From Methylomarinovum caldicuralii (lineage in GTDB: Bacteria > Pseudomonadota > Gammaproteobacteria > Methylococcales > Methylothermaceae), in the NCBI RefSeq assembly GCF_033126985.1, contig NZ_AP024714.1, forward strand, positions 496,001 to 560,000: a stretch of 64,000 nucleotides of DNA, written 5' to 3'. The notes below the pieces were generated by a model that was not told the DNA's origin, made no database searches, and worked only from the letters and a program-made list of their open reading frames with translations. How positions within the stretch are numbered: position 1 is the stretch's first letter; every line of letters begins with the position of its first letter. The translations under genes were made by a program, and so were the position numbers. Positions 1-9,469 of this stretch are shown here, piece by piece.

Positions 1-279
1 CAGCATGGCGCTGATACGGCCAGCGACATGGACTCGGCCGGTGGTGGGACGGACGGTGCCGGTGATGAGTTTGAGCAAGGTGCTTTTCCCGGCCCCGTTC
101 TGACCAATGAGAGCCAGCGCCTCGCCTGACTTGAGGGAAAAGCTGGCATCCCGAACTGCCCAGTACTCGTTGCGGTGCTTCATCCGCAATCCGAACCATT
201 CAGCGAAGCGGTGCAGGTTGGAAGGATAGGAAACGTAACACTTACCCAATCTTTCGACTGACAGAACGGTTCGTGTCAT
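1..279 (-). CDS. ABC transporter ATP-binding protein, polysaccharide export type (partial)
   Basis: ATPase subunit that would drive export of a lipid-linked glycan through the inner membrane with the permease encoded just upstream. Only the first 93 codons are in the window; the gene runs off the left edge. The Walker A loop GQNGAGKST is at residues 59-67. The N-terminal extension before the ABC fold (FAEWFGLRMKHRNEYWAV) resembles Wzt/TagH-type exporters. The ATG overlaps the permease stop codon in an ATGA, so the two are translationally coupled. Q-loop, signature motif, Walker B and any C-terminal substrate-binding domain lie outside the window, so the exported glycan cannot be inferred. Confidence 0.9.
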   Translation of the reverse strand, partial: MTRTVLSVERLGKCYVSYPSNLHRFAEWFGLRMKHRNEYWAVRDASFSLKSGEALALIGQNGAGKSTLLKLITGTVRPTTGRVHVAGRISAML

Positions 280-1070
280 AAGGCATCCACAAGATCCGCA
301 TTGGCACGAATGAAGACAACGAGCGTCAGCAAACCAAAGCCCAAGGCAAAGAGTGCGGGCACGAACAGGGTGGACCATTCCGGCCACTGGCCATACAGCA
401 TGGCCTGCTGGTAAAGCCTGACCAGAGGAGCCATGGGATTGACCTGTAGCGCCCATTGCATGTGCTTGGGGACCACTTCGGCCGGATAGACGATGGGAGT
501 CAGCCAGAACCAGATCTGCAGGGCCACATTCAATACCTGGGAAACATCCCGATTGAAGACATTGAAAATCCCCAACAACACACCAAGCCCGAAGGCGAAC
601 AGGGTGATCAGCACGATACCCAGCGGCAGCACCAGAACCGCTTTTCCCGGCAGGTGACCGAAAAAAACAAACACGACGAAGATCGCCAGCAGCAGCAACA
701 CATGGTTGAGCAAGGCGCTGCCGCCGACGATCACCGGCAGACAGATCCGCGGAAACGTGATCTTTTTCATCACGTTGGCGTATTCGATGAAAATGTTGGT
801 GCTGCGGGTGACGATTTCGCTGAACAAACCCCATGCGGCCGTCCCCGCCATCAAATAAACCGCATAGGCGGATTTGCTTTCCACGCCAGGCAGTCTCGCC
901 CCGAGCACTTCGGAAAGAATCAAAGCGAAAATGGCCGCCTGAGCCAATGGGTTCAGGATGAACCAGAGCGCCCCGAGTCGGGATCGGGCATAACGGCCTT
1001 TGAGGTCACTCTTGATCGAGGCAAGCACGAAATGGCGAAAGCGCCACAACGCCAGTAGCATTTGCTTCAT
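276..1070 (-). CDS. ABC-2 type transporter permease, polysaccharide export
   Basis: 264-residue integral membrane protein of the ABC-2 (Wzm/TagG/KpsM) family, the channel partner of the adjacent ATPase. It opens with a short cytoplasmic helix and the typical SDLKGRYARSRLGALW motif before the first membrane segment, then about six hydrophobic segments. The reading frame stays open far upstream, but the ATG at 1070 (MKQMLL) gives the family-typical length and follows the preceding gene by 5 nt; I chose it for that reason. Stop and ATPase start overlap (ATGA). Part of a six-gene minus-strand operon starting near 5100. Confidence 0.92.
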   Translation of the reverse strand: MKQMLLALWRFRHFVLASIKSDLKGRYARSRLGALWFILNPLAQAAIFALILSEVLGARLPGVESKSAYAVYLMAGTAAWGLFSEIVTRSTNIFIEYANVMKKITFPRICLPVIVGGSALLNHVLLLLAIFVVFVFFGHLPGKAVLVLPLGIVLITLFAFGLGVLLGIFNVFNRDVSQVLNVALQIWFWLTPIVYPAEVVPKHMQWALQVNPMAPLVRLYQQAMLYGQWPEWSTLFVPALFALGFGLLTLVVFIRANADLVDAL

Positions 1071-1075
1071 GATTC

Positions 1076-1417
1076 CTACTCTCTGGACCTTTTCAATTCC
1101 GCCTCCAACAGGGCCATACGCTGGATCAGCCGCCGCAGAGCCCGTTCCTGGCGCGAGTTTTCGATGTCCATGAGCAGCAGCTTGACCAGCAACACGCCGA
1201 TGGCGGCGACCAGGGCCAGCACCGGGGGATAGGCGACGCCCAGCCGCAGGCCGAGCCAATCGACGAGATTGGGAAAGAAACCAAGCACGAACACGGTCAC
1301 GGCGACCGCCATCCACCAGAAGGCGTGGCGGGTGTGCATATGGTCCTTGTAGATCAGCCACAGGATCACGACAGCCAGGGTGAACCCCAGCAGGGCGGAG
1401 GTCAGTTGATAGGTCAT
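1076..1417 (-). CDS. DUF2304 family small membrane protein
   Basis: 113-residue protein with three hydrophobic segments in the first 80 residues, followed by a charged helix (about 85-113, MDIENSRQERALRRL) likely to be cytoplasmic coiled coil. The size, the pattern and the position directly after a DPM-like GT2 gene match DUF2304 proteins, which commonly accompany polyprenyl-phosphate glycosyltransferases; their role is not firmly established. The ATG at 1417 overlaps the GT2 stop (ATGA). An in-frame extension to 1648 exists but would overlap the GT2 gene heavily. Confidence 0.8.
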   Translation of the reverse strand: MTYQLTSALLGFTLAVVILWLIYKDHMHTRHAFWWMAVAVTVFVLGFFPNLVDWLGLRLGVAYPPVLALVAAIGVLLVKLLLMDIENSRQERALRRLIQRMALLEAELKRSRE

Positions 1418-2169
1418 CCGGATTTGAATCTGCGGCGATGATGGGCGCAGGCAAGCAGCAGCAGCACAGTCTGGGCCATGTACAGTGCCACCCGCCACCA
1501 GCTGCTGAACACCCGTGACTTGCCCGCCAGCCGGGGGCGCATGATTACTGCCGTTTCGACGATTTTCAAGCCGCTGGACCGCATTAGGATGAGTACGCCC
1601 AAGTCTTGGTATTCTAACAAGGTGGCCCGGGGAGAGGCCAGCAGCCACAAGGCCCGGCGGCTGTAAATTCTGAATCCCGAAGTCAGGTCGGCGAGGGAAA
1701 AGCCGCTCAGCCGGCGGAACAGGCTCCAGGCCAGACGCCGCGCCCGGCTGCCGCGCTCGGGATAAGCACCGATGACCACATCGGCTCCATCCTGATCTCG
1801 GATTTTCAACAACTTGGGAATTTCCTCCGCCAGGTGCTGGCCGTCGGCGTCCATGGTCACCACGGCGTCGAAGCCCTGCTTGAGGGCGTAGCGCATCCCG
1901 GTCTGGATCGCCCCCCAGGCCCCCAGGGGAACCGGCAGGCGCAGCACCACAGCGCCGGCCTGTTCCGCCACTGCGGCGGTGCCATCGGCGCTGGCATCAT
2001 CGACCACGATCACCGGGCTTCCGGGCAGATGACGACTGACCGAGGCGATCACTCCGGCGATGACAGCCGCCTCGTCCCGGGCGGGCATGACCACCGCCAG
2101 ATGCCGGTTGGCGGCGGTCTCCCGGACAACACGCCGGATGGTTGCCACCTGCTCGGGCGTCAATCGCAT
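1414..2169 (-). CDS. Glycosyltransferase family 2, polyprenyl-phosphate sugar transferase type
   Basis: 251-residue GT-A fold enzyme that would transfer a sugar from a nucleotide donor, probably to undecaprenyl phosphate or a growing lipid-linked glycan. Visible motifs: VVMPARDEAAVI at the start of the fold (about 26-37), VDDAS near residue 56-60, and the metal-binding DADGQH at 107-112. It has no C-terminal membrane domain, unlike many DPM1/ArnC relatives; the overlapping DUF2304 gene may supply the membrane part (inference). Donor and acceptor cannot be read from sequence. Confidence 0.9.
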   Translation of the reverse strand: MRLTPEQVATIRRVVRETAANRHLAVVMPARDEAAVIAGVIASVSRHLPGSPVIVVDDASADGTAAVAEQAGAVVLRLPVPLGAWGAIQTGMRYALKQGFDAVVTMDADGQHLAEEIPKLLKIRDQDGADVVIGAYPERGSRARRLAWSLFRRLSGFSLADLTSGFRIYSRRALWLLASPRATLLEYQDLGVLILMRSSGLKIVETAVIMRPRLAGKSRVFSSWWRVALYMAQTVLLLLACAHHRRRFKSG

Positions 2170-2200
2170 AATTTACCTTAGGTTTATGGTGCTGTTGCAA

Positions 2201-3343
2201 TCAGCCACGGATCGTTTGGTAGATCCGGGCGAGGTGCCGGGCGCAGGCGCGGATGTGGAATCGCTGCTCCAGCCGTGCTCTGCCCGCTTCCCCCATTTGC
2301 CCCCTCCTGCCCGGATATTCTCTCACAGTATCAAACGCCTGTGCCAATGCCGCCGCATCGTCCGGTTTCACCAGCAGGCCGGTCTCCCCATTTTCCACCA
2401 CCCACCCCATGCCGGATCCCGGCACCCGGGTGGCGATTACTGGCTTGCCGTAGGCCATTGCCTCCAGCAGTACCAGGCCGAAGGCCTCGGTGCGTTCCAC
2501 CGAGGGCAATACTAGGACATCGCAACTGGCCAGGAGGGCGTTGCGTTGCCGCTCCGGCAGTTGTCCCGCCAGCCGCACCCGATCCTGCAGTGATCTTTGC
2601 CTGATTTGGTGTTCCAGTTCCTCCAGCAGTTCTCCGCCACCGACACAGATCAGGTGGATGTCCTTGCACCGCGCCACAGCCTCCAGTAAAACCCGGTGGC
2701 CTTTGTAATAGGTCAGACGGCCGAGGCACAGCGCCCGCAGTATGCCCGACTGCCATTGCGCTTCAGCCCAGGCCAGGTCGGCGGCATCGGGTGGCGGCAG
2801 GCGGCCCGGATCGATCCCCAGCGGCACGACCTCGGTTTTGGCCCGCCAGGTTTTCAGCGGCTCGCTGGAATCCCGGTAAGGCGGCGAGGTGGTAATGATT
2901 TTGGCGCTGTGACGCAACAATGCCTGTTCCAAGGGACGGTACAGTCTATAGGCCAGGGCCAGTCTGGTATCGATCTCAGAGGCCACCACATCGGCGTGCC
3001 AGTGAATGATCCAGGGAATACGCCTGACCGCCGGCAGGGCCAAAGTCCAGAAAGCCGAGGGGTTGGGTAGATGGATGTGGAGCAGGTCGGGATGAAAGCT
3101 TTGGATCATCTTCGCCAGCCACTGGGGATAGGCGGGACTGACCGGAGCATACAGCAGTCTGCCCCAACTGGGCACTCGCCAGAGCGGGAATGGCTTTTCC
3201 CGCCGTTCTGCCTCGTTATGGGCGTGCACTAGAGCCGCCGGCTCGATACCCTCCCGCTGCAATGCCGGCAGCAGGTCACCGAGGAACTGCTCCATGCCCC
3301 CGGCGAAGGGGGGATAGTACTTACCGAGATGGAGAACCCGCAC
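2201..3343 (-). CDS. Glycosyltransferase family 4 (GT-B fold)
   Basis: About 380 residues. The N-terminal glycine-rich acceptor region (LHLGKYYPPFAGGMEQF) and the C-terminal EAFGLVLLEAMAYGKPVIAT segment with the EX7E pair are hallmarks of retaining GT4 enzymes. I prefer the GTG at 3343 (VRVLHLGKYYPP), the usual family N-terminus, over an in-frame TTG at 3367; either start overlaps the end of the upstream TPR gene, implying coupling. Probably acts at the cytoplasmic face in assembly of the glycan exported by the downstream ABC system. Sugar specificity is unknown. Confidence 0.88.
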   Translation of the reverse strand: MRVLHLGKYYPPFAGGMEQFLGDLLPALQREGIEPAALVHAHNEAERREKPFPLWRVPSWGRLLYAPVSPAYPQWLAKMIQSFHPDLLHIHLPNPSAFWTLALPAVRRIPWIIHWHADVVASEIDTRLALAYRLYRPLEQALLRHSAKIITTSPPYRDSSEPLKTWRAKTEVVPLGIDPGRLPPPDAADLAWAEAQWQSGILRALCLGRLTYYKGHRVLLEAVARCKDIHLICVGGGELLEELEHQIRQRSLQDRVRLAGQLPERQRNALLASCDVLVLPSVERTEAFGLVLLEAMAYGKPVIATRVPGSGMGWVVENGETGLLVKPDDAAALAQAFDTVREYPGRRGQMGEAGRARLEQRFHIRACARHLARIYQTIRG

Positions 3344-5099
3344 GGCGTTGCAGCAGATATTCCGCAAGGGCCAGTTTGCGGCGGGCGCGGGCCTGACCGG
3401 GCCAGTGCTTCAGAATGGTGCGGAAAACATCCCGCGCCTCGACCAAGCGGCCCTGGGCGCCGAGCGCTTCTCCCAGCGACAACCAGGCATCCAGGTTCTC
3501 CGGCAAATATTTCAGAGACCGACGGTAATGACGCTCAGCCTTTGAAAAATCCTTCTGTACCATCGCCGCATCACCCAACAGCAAATGGAACATCCCCTGG
3601 GCCCGGGCTACCGGGAAACTGTCGAGATAATGACGGGCCACCCGGGCGGCATCCTCATGCCGGCCCACCAGAGAATAAGCCAGGGCGATGTTGAGCACTT
3701 CACTCCAGGTCAGGTTCTCCTGTCCCGGCTGCCAGCCCTTGTGGTCCAGCAAAGTCACCAACTGTGCCGCCACCTGTTTCGCATCTGCCTCACGACCAGC
3801 ATGGAAATAGACGTAACCCAGTTCCGTCAGCGGCCGATAGCCTTCCGGCGTCAGCGCTGCATTCTCTCGCCAGAAAGCAATGGGATCACGCCACAACTGA
3901 TTCCGCTGCCAGGTGGTCCAGCCAAGCACACACACGAGCAACAGCGCCAGGGCAGGTTGCCAGCGCCTTGCCGCAGGCAGACGCTCAGGCAGCCCGACGA
4001 CCAGTATCCAGGCCGTCAGCAATGCCAGACCGAAATTGGGCAGATAGGTCCGGTGCTCGAAAACCAGGTCCCGAATAGGAATAACTGAGGATTCGATCAC
4101 CTGCGCCGTGTAATAGAACAATACCGAAAAGGCCGGTACAGGATAGCGCCTGAGATACCCCAATGCCGCCCCCAGAACACCGATGTGCCCCAGCGCTGCG
4201 ACGATGACCCCCGCATCCTCCCAAGCGGGCGGCTGGTGCAGAGCATAATCGAAACGTAGCCCGACCGGCCAGAAAAACAGGCGCACGTACCACCACAGCA
4301 CTTTCATCTGTGCCGCCAGATAATCGCCGCGGCCGAACCAAAGGGTTTCCCGGGTCATATGATCGAGCCAGCGCAGCCAGGGATGATCCACCCAGCTCAT
4401 GGCGGCCAGCAGGCCCAGCCCGATCGTCAAACAGCAAACCATGACCATCCCCGCCCAACGGCTCTTGAAAAAGACGATCTCCAGCCATAGCCAGATCAAC
4501 GGGAGGGTGACGGTGTTCTCCTTGGTGTGAAAAGCCAGTCCGGCGGTGACGACAGCAAAGGCCATCCAGAGCCCCTGGCGGACCCTGCCGCTGGCCAGCC
4601 GGGCCTCCAGGTAGGCCCACACCGAGGCCAGGTACCAGAGCGCTGCCAGGGAAGCCATACGCTGGGTGAGATAGGTCACCGCCTGGGTCTGAAGCGGATG
4701 CAATGCAAAAACCAGGGCCGTCACCCATGGCAGCCAAATCCCGAAGTCCGACGGACACCGATCCCGCAGCGCCGGCGTTCTCAGGAGAGCGCGCACGAGC
4801 GCCCAAACCAGCCACGAGACCAGCCCGTGAATGATGATATTGGTGATGTGATACCCGGCCGGGTTCAAGCCATGAAGATGATGATCCAACGCGAAGGTGG
4901 CCGTCGCCACGATGCGCCTGGGGCTGAAGCGCGACCAGTCATGCCAATCCCAGGTACGCAACGCCCCATTGGTTTCGATAGTCAGATAATCATCCAGGTA
5001 AAAAGGCACATCCAGGGTATGGCCATAGGCCGCCGCGACGGCCAAAGCGATTACAGCGAGCTGCGCCACCGGCGAGCGGAAATGATACTGCTGGTTCAT
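3321..5099 (-). CDS. Polytopic membrane glycosyltransferase-like protein with C-terminal TPR repeats (TMTC/PMT-like)
   Basis: 592 residues. The N-terminal 400 residues carry about ten hydrophobic segments with an early acidic motif (LDDYLTIETN) and a conserved-looking HPLQTQAVTYLTQRMASLAA segment, the arrangement of GT-C enzymes that use polyprenyl-phosphate sugars. Residues about 440-590 are helical with TPR character (AERHYRRSLKYLPENLDAW, LGEALGAQGRLVEARDVF). Similar TMTC-like proteins are often annotated only as TPR proteins. ATG at 5099 preferred over TTG at 5108. First gene of the minus-strand glycan operon. A glycosyltransferase role is inferred from fold and neighbours. Confidence 0.75.
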   Translation of the reverse strand: MNQQYHFRSPVAQLAVIALAVAAAYGHTLDVPFYLDDYLTIETNGALRTWDWHDWSRFSPRRIVATATFALDHHLHGLNPAGYHITNIIIHGLVSWLVWALVRALLRTPALRDRCPSDFGIWLPWVTALVFALHPLQTQAVTYLTQRMASLAALWYLASVWAYLEARLASGRVRQGLWMAFAVVTAGLAFHTKENTVTLPLIWLWLEIVFFKSRWAGMVMVCCLTIGLGLLAAMSWVDHPWLRWLDHMTRETLWFGRGDYLAAQMKVLWWYVRLFFWPVGLRFDYALHQPPAWEDAGVIVAALGHIGVLGAALGYLRRYPVPAFSVLFYYTAQVIESSVIPIRDLVFEHRTYLPNFGLALLTAWILVVGLPERLPAARRWQPALALLLVCVLGWTTWQRNQLWRDPIAFWRENAALTPEGYRPLTELGYVYFHAGREADAKQVAAQLVTLLDHKGWQPGQENLTWSEVLNIALAYSLVGRHEDAARVARHYLDSFPVARAQGMFHLLLGDAAMVQKDFSKAERHYRRSLKYLPENLDAWLSLGEALGAQGRLVEARDVFRTILKHWPGQARARRKLALAEYLLQRRAGSPSR

Positions 5100-5173
5100 C
5101 GCCCACAAATCTTGTTAAATCGAAAAGCAAGGTAGAATGGTACATCTAGGTTAACAAATCTTGAGCCGGTCCT

Positions 5174-5548
5174 ATGAAACATCTCATCGTTGCTTTCTGT
5201 CTGCTCCTCCCCCTGTTCGCGCAAGCGGACGAGTCCATTTATCCTGCGCGGACTTACCCACTGGCATCACCCCCGGCCGCCCACCAGCAGGCAGCCCGCC
5301 ACGACACCAACGTCGCCACCGAGCTCCTTGCCGGCTTTGCCAGCTTCCTGGTCACACCGGTCTATGGGGCGTTCAAGCTTACCTTCGCCGGGCTGGGGGC
5401 ATTGACCGGCGGGCTGGCCTGGGCCTTCACCGGCGGGGATGAGCGGGTCGCCCGGGAGATCTGGCAGACCACCATGGGCGGCACCTACGTCATCACGCCT
5501 GACCATTTGGCCGGACGCAAACCGGTACGGTTCACCGGCGATTCCTGA
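5174..5548 (+). CDS. Small secreted or membrane-anchored protein of unknown function
   Basis: 124 residues. A signal peptide is clear: MKHLIVAFCLLLPLFAQA with likely cleavage after AQA. The mature part has one glycine-rich hydrophobic stretch (about 58-90, GFASFLVTPVYGAFKLTFAG), long enough for a membrane helix or hairpin, and ends in a short polar tail. Divergent from the glycan operon with a 65-74 nt gap that must hold both promoters. I do not recognise a family. It could be a periplasmic or inner-membrane accessory protein; function unknown. Confidence 0.7.
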   Translation: MKHLIVAFCLLLPLFAQADESIYPARTYPLASPPAAHQQAARHDTNVATELLAGFASFLVTPVYGAFKLTFAGLGALTGGLAWAFTGGDERVAREIWQTTMGGTYVITPDHLAGRKPVRFTGDS

Positions 5549-5616
5549 GCTCTCCTCCCGCTAAATGGAATGCCAGACTTGCGGTTTTGTGCCCGGCCAG
5601 ACAGGAGCCGTGACCG

Positions 5617-6225
5617 ATGAGCTCATCCGTTCTCGACCTGTATGACAGACTCCGCACCGCTCCCAACGACGAGGCGCGGGCCAGGATCATCGCCGAGGCT
5701 TTCGAGGCGCTGGAGGAGCGTTATCCCCATCTTGGAGACATGGCCACCCGTACCAATCTAGGGGAAACCGAGCTGCGCCTCGTAAGGGAGATTGAACAGG
5801 TGCGCTTGGAAACGGAAACCATCCGCTCCGAGCTGAAGGAAACCGAGCTGCGCCTCGTCAAGGAGATCGAACAGGTACGCTCGGAAACGGAGGCCATCCG
5901 CTCTGAACTGAGGGAAACCGAGCTGCGTCTGCTCAAGGAAATCGAACAGGTGCGCTTGAAAATGGAGACGATCCGCTCCGAGATGAAGGAAACCGAGCTG
6001 CGTCTCCTCAAGGAAATCGAACAGGTGCGCTTGGAAATGGAGACGATCCGCTCCGAAATGAAGGAAACCGAGTTGCGTCTCGTCAAGGCAATCGAGCAGG
6101 TACGCGCAGAGCTGAAGGTGGACATCGCCAACAGTCACACGGCCTGGTTGAAATGGAGTTTCCTGTTCTGGCTGAGCCAGTTCGGCGCCATCGTGTTGCT
6201 GTTGTGGCGGGTATGGCCGCAGTGA
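5617..6225 (+). CDS. Coiled-coil protein with internal 25-residue repeats and C-terminal membrane anchor
   Basis: 202 residues. After a 48-residue head ([20 protein letters not shown]), residues about 50-167 consist of four full copies and one partial copy of a 25-residue unit beginning ETELRL and containing EIEQVR and IRSE, giving a long charged coiled coil. The C-terminus has one hydrophobic helix ([21 protein letters not shown]). The layout resembles bacterial DUF1640/CCDC90-like tail-anchored coiled-coil proteins. The gene at 42669-43013 has a similar architecture. Role unknown; possibly a membrane-tethered oligomer. Confidence 0.8.
   Translation: MSSSVLDLYDRLRTAPNDEARARIIAEAFEALEERYPHLGDMATRTNLGETELRLVREIEQVRLETETIRSELKETELRLVKEIEQVRSETEAIRSELRETELRLLKEIEQVRLKMETIRSEMKETELRLLKEIEQVRLEMETIRSEMKETELRLVKAIEQVRAELKVDIANSHTAWLKWSFLFWLSQFGAIVLLLWRVWPQ
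5764..6117 (+). repeat. In-frame 75-bp tandem repeat array (4.7 units)
   Basis: Units start at 5764, 5839, 5914, 5989 and 6064, each with GAAACCGAG(C/T)TGCG, so the period is exactly 75 bp; the last unit is partial. Copies differ at scattered positions, with units three and four most alike. Each unit encodes 25 residues of coiled coil. Exact spacing makes the array prone to copy-number change by slippage or recombination. Confidence 0.95.
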
Positions 6226-6250
6226 GCAGTTATTTTCGCCGCCCGCGCGC

Positions 6251-8827
6251 ATGACCCCGACCCTTCCCCTCGAACACCACACCCCCATGGTGCAGCAGTA
6301 CCTCCGCCTCAAGGCGGAGTACCCCGACACCCTGCTGCTGTACCGCATGGGAGATTTCTACGAGCTGTTTTTCGACGACGCGGTCAAGGCCGCCCGGCTG
6401 CTGGACCTGACCCTCACCTCCCGGGGCGAATCCGGCGGCCAGCGGGTGCCGATGGCCGGGATTCCCTATCACGCCCTGGAGAACTACCTGGCCCGCCTGC
6501 TGAAACTGGGCGAGTCGGCGGCGATCTGCGAACAGATCGGCGATCCGGCCAAATCGAAGGGACCGGTAGAGCGCAAGGTGGTGCGGGTGGTGACGCCGGG
6601 AACCGCCACCGACGAGGCCCTGCTGGAGGAGCGCCGCGACAACCTGCTGCTGGCCGTCGCCCCCGCCGGGACCGGCTTCGGCCTGGCCCACCTGGAGCTG
6701 AGCTGCGCCCGCTTCGCCGTGCAGCAGGTGGAAAATGAGGCGGCCCTGGCGGCGGAACTGGAGCGTCTCGATCCGGCGGAAATCCTGGTGCCGGAGGACT
6801 GGGACCTGCCTGCCTGTCTGGCCGAGCGCAGTGGCATCACCTGCCGCCCGCCGTGGCACTTCGACCCCGCAGGCAGTCGTCGCCTGCTGCTGGCGCAGTT
6901 CAAAACCCGCGATCTGTCCGGCTTCGGCTGCGAAGGGCTGGAGCTGGCGGTGGCCGCCGCCGGCGCCCTGCTCCAGTACGTGCAGGAAACCCAGCGCAGC
7001 GCCCTGCCGCATCTCACCGGACTGCAGGTGGAAAGCGGCGCCGACACCATCGGCCTGGACGCCGCCAGCCGCCGCAACCTGGAACTGGACCGGCACCCCT
7101 CGGGCAAACGCGAGTTCACCCTGCTGGGGGTGCTCGACGCCACCGTCACCGCCGCCGGCGGGCGTTTGCTGAAGCGCTGGCTCCACCGCCCCCTGCGCGA
7201 CCGCGCCGCCATCGAGGCCCGTCTGGATGCGGTCGAGACCCTGATCGAAACCGGGCGCTACGAGACCCTGCGCGAGGCGCTGCGCCGGACCGGCGACATC
7301 GAACGGGCCGCCTCCCGCATCGCCTTAGGGACCGCCCGCCCCCGGGACCTGGCGCTGATCCGCCAGACCCTGGAGACCCTGCCGGACCTGCGCGGATTGC
7401 TGGCCGATTCCGACACCGCCCGCCTGCGCCATCTGCGGGCTGAGTTGGCGGATCTTCCGGAAATTCAGGCGCTGCTGGAACGGGCCCTCGTCGCCGAACC
7501 GCCGGCCCTGATCCGCGACGGCGGCGTCATAGCCCCCGGTTACGATGCCGAGCTGGACGAACTGCGGCGCCTGAGCCAGCACGGCGACGACTGGTTGCTG
7601 GAACTGGAACGGCGCGAACGCGAACGTTCCGGTATCGCCAGTCTCAAGCTGCGCTACAACAAGGTCCACGGCTATTATCTGGAAATTCCCCGCACCCAGA
7701 GCGAGCGGGTGCCGGCCGACTACGTCCGCCGCCAGACCCTCAAGAACGTCGAACGCTTCATCACCCCGGAACTAAAGGCCTTCGAGGACAAGGTCCTGAG
7801 CGCCCGGGAGAAAGCGTTGGCGCTGGAAAAGGCCCTGTACGAGCGGCTGCTGCAGACCCTGGCGCCCCAGGTGCCGGCCATCCAGGCCCGCGCCCGGGCG
7901 CTGGCGGAGCTGGACGTGCTCGCCAACCTCGCCGAACGGGCCGTCGCCTGTGACTGGCGTCGCCCCCAGCTGACGGACACACCGGGCATCCGCATCGAGG
8001 CCGGCCGACATCCGGTGGTGGAACGCCAGGTGGACAACTTCGTGCCCAACGACCTGGAACTGAACCCGCAGCGCCGCCTGCACATCGTCACCGGCCCGAA
8101 CATGGGCGGGAAGTCCACATATATGCGCCAGAACGCCCTCATCGTGCTGATGGCCCACCTCGGCAGCTTCGTCCCCGCCGAGCGGGCGGTCATTGGCCCG
8201 GTGGACCGCATTTTCACCCGCATCGGCGCTTCCGACGACCTGGCCTCAGGGCGGTCCACCTTCATGGTGGAGATGACCGAAACCGCCACCATCCTCCACA
8301 ACGCCACCGAACACAGCCTGGTGCTGCTGGACGAGATCGGCCGCGGCACCAGCACCTTCGACGGCCTGTCGCTGGCGTGGGCGGTGGCCGAAAGGCTCCT
8401 GGGCAGAAACCGGGCCCTGACCCTGTTCGCCACCCATTATTTCGAGCTTACCGCCCTGACCGAGCAGCTGGAAGGGGCCGTCAACGTCCACCTGGAGGCA
8501 GCCGAATACGACGGCCACATCGTGTTTCTCCACAGCGTGCGCGAGGGGCCGGCGAGCCAGAGCTACGGCCTGCAGGTGGCGGCCCTGGCCGGGGTGCCGC
8601 AGGATGTGATCGAGCGGGCGCGGCGCAAACTGGTGGAATTGGAAAACCGGCGTGACAATACGGAAACGCCCCCGCCGCAGCTGGATCTTTTCACCCGGCC
8701 GGCGGGCGCCTGGCTCGACGAGCAGCTGCAGCGGCTCGACCCGGACGGTCTGACCCCGCGCCAGGCCCTGCAGCTGTTGTACGAATGGAAGGAAAGACTG
8801 GAGCAGCACGCCGGCGCCCGTTCCTGA
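6251..8827 (+). CDS. mutS: DNA mismatch repair protein MutS
   Basis: 858-residue, full-length MutS. It recognises mispairs and recruits MutL. The N-terminal mismatch-binding domain contains GDFYELF with the Phe-x-Glu pair that stacks on the mismatch. The ATPase domain has Walker [10 protein letters not shown] (about residues 615-623), then [14 protein letters not shown] (Walker B) and ATHYFELT downstream. The C-terminal end retains the short helical tetramerisation region ([17 protein letters not shown]). Family-typical length; ATG at 6251 precedes the usual [11 protein letters not shown] motif. Confidence 0.98.
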   Translation: MTPTLPLEHHTPMVQQYLRLKAEYPDTLLLYRMGDFYELFFDDAVKAARLLDLTLTSRGESGGQRVPMAGIPYHALENYLARLLKLGESAAICEQIGDPAKSKGPVERKVVRVVTPGTATDEALLEERRDNLLLAVAPAGTGFGLAHLELSCARFAVQQVENEAALAAELERLDPAEILVPEDWDLPACLAERSGITCRPPWHFDPAGSRRLLLAQFKTRDLSGFGCEGLELAVAAAGALLQYVQETQRSALPHLTGLQVESGADTIGLDAASRRNLELDRHPSGKREFTLLGVLDATVTAAGGRLLKRWLHRPLRDRAAIEARLDAVETLIETGRYETLREALRRTGDIERAASRIALGTARPRDLALIRQTLETLPDLRGLLADSDTARLRHLRAELADLPEIQALLERALVAEPPALIRDGGVIAPGYDAELDELRRLSQHGDDWLLELERRERERSGIASLKLRYNKVHGYYLEIPRTQSERVPADYVRRQTLKNVERFITPELKAFEDKVLSAREKALALEKALYERLLQTLAPQVPAIQARARALAELDVLANLAERAVACDWRRPQLTDTPGIRIEAGRHPVVERQVDNFVPNDLELNPQRRLHIVTGPNMGGKSTYMRQNALIVLMAHLGSFVPAERAVIGPVDRIFTRIGASDDLASGRSTFMVEMTETATILHNATEHSLVLLDEIGRGTSTFDGLSLAWAVAERLLGRNRALTLFATHYFELTALTEQLEGAVNVHLEAAEYDGHIVFLHSVREGPASQSYGLQVAALAGVPQDVIERARRKLVELENRRDNTETPPPQLDLFTRPAGAWLDEQLQRLDPDGLTPRQALQLLYEWKERLEQHAGARS

Positions 8828-8848
8828 CGGACGCCGGGCTCCGGGGGA

Positions 8849-9469
8849 TCAGCGCCGCCGGGTGCGCTTGGTCTTGTTGGCGCGCTGGCGGTTCTGATGG
8901 CGCAATTGCGCTTCGGCATCCTCGGCCAGTTCCTCGATCACTTCTTCTTCCGCCTCGGCTGCGGCGGCTTCCGCCTCCGGATCGGCGGCCGCTTCCGTAT
9001 CGCCTGCTTCAGGCGCTTCTTCCACCTCGACCGCCGCTTCGCCGGCCGGCGCCGCCTCGCGCCGCGACCACCAGAAGGCCAGGGCGATGACCCCCAAGGC
9101 GATCAACAGGGCGGTGTAAGGCGGGGAAACGTCGCCCGGGGTGCCCTGGGGACGGGGCGCGCGCTGCACCGCCGGATTCCCGGAGTCCTTGGGTGGCGCG
9201 GATACCGCCGGCGCCGCCGGGGTTTCCGGCACCGCCTGGGGGCCGACCTTTTCGATCAGCTCCGGGTCCTGATAGATCACCTGCGGTGTGAACGCAGCCG
9301 CCGGATAGTCGGGATCGGTGGCGGTAACAGGCTCAGCTGGGGAGGTGGCGGTTTCCGCCTGGTAGATCACTTCGGGCTCGAAATTGGCCGCCGGGTATTC
9401 CCCCTCGGCGGCCATCGACGGCGAGCCTGCGACGAGCAGGGCCGCCAAACACAGGATCTCGTGACGCAT
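8849..9469 (-). CDS. Signal-peptide protein with duplicated YPAA-F-P-VIYQ motif, one membrane helix and acidic C-terminal region
   Basis: 206 residues. Signal peptide MRHEILCLAALLVAGSPSMA, then two copies of a short motif: YPAANFEPEVIYQ (25-37) and YPAAAFTPQVIYQ (55-67). A proline-rich stretch leads to one membrane helix (TALLIALGVIALAFWWS, about 120-136), followed by a Glu/Ala-rich segment of about 50 residues and a strongly basic tail (RANKTKRTRRR). The duplicated motif would face the periplasm and the acidic region the cytoplasm. I recognise no named family. Convergent with mutS. Confidence 0.75.
   Translation of the reverse strand: MRHEILCLAALLVAGSPSMAAEGEYPAANFEPEVIYQAETATSPAEPVTATDPDYPAAAFTPQVIYQDPELIEKVGPQAVPETPAAPAVSAPPKDSGNPAVQRAPRPQGTPGDVSPPYTALLIALGVIALAFWWSRREAAPAGEAAVEVEEAPEAGDTEAAADPEAEAAAAEAEEEVIEELAEDAEAQLRHQNRQRANKTKRTRRR

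Noticed and set aside
5565-5645. 26-codon ORF (MECQTCGFVPGQTG...) with a CxxC zinc-ribbon-like start, upstream of the coiled-coil gene
   Set aside because: It lacks a second Cys pair, overlaps the 5617 gene and has no support beyond an open frame; possibly a remnant, but too short to call.
5764-6117. Regular 75-bp repeats as a CRISPR-like array
   Set aside because: There are no spacers; the whole unit repeats and is coding in one continuous frame.
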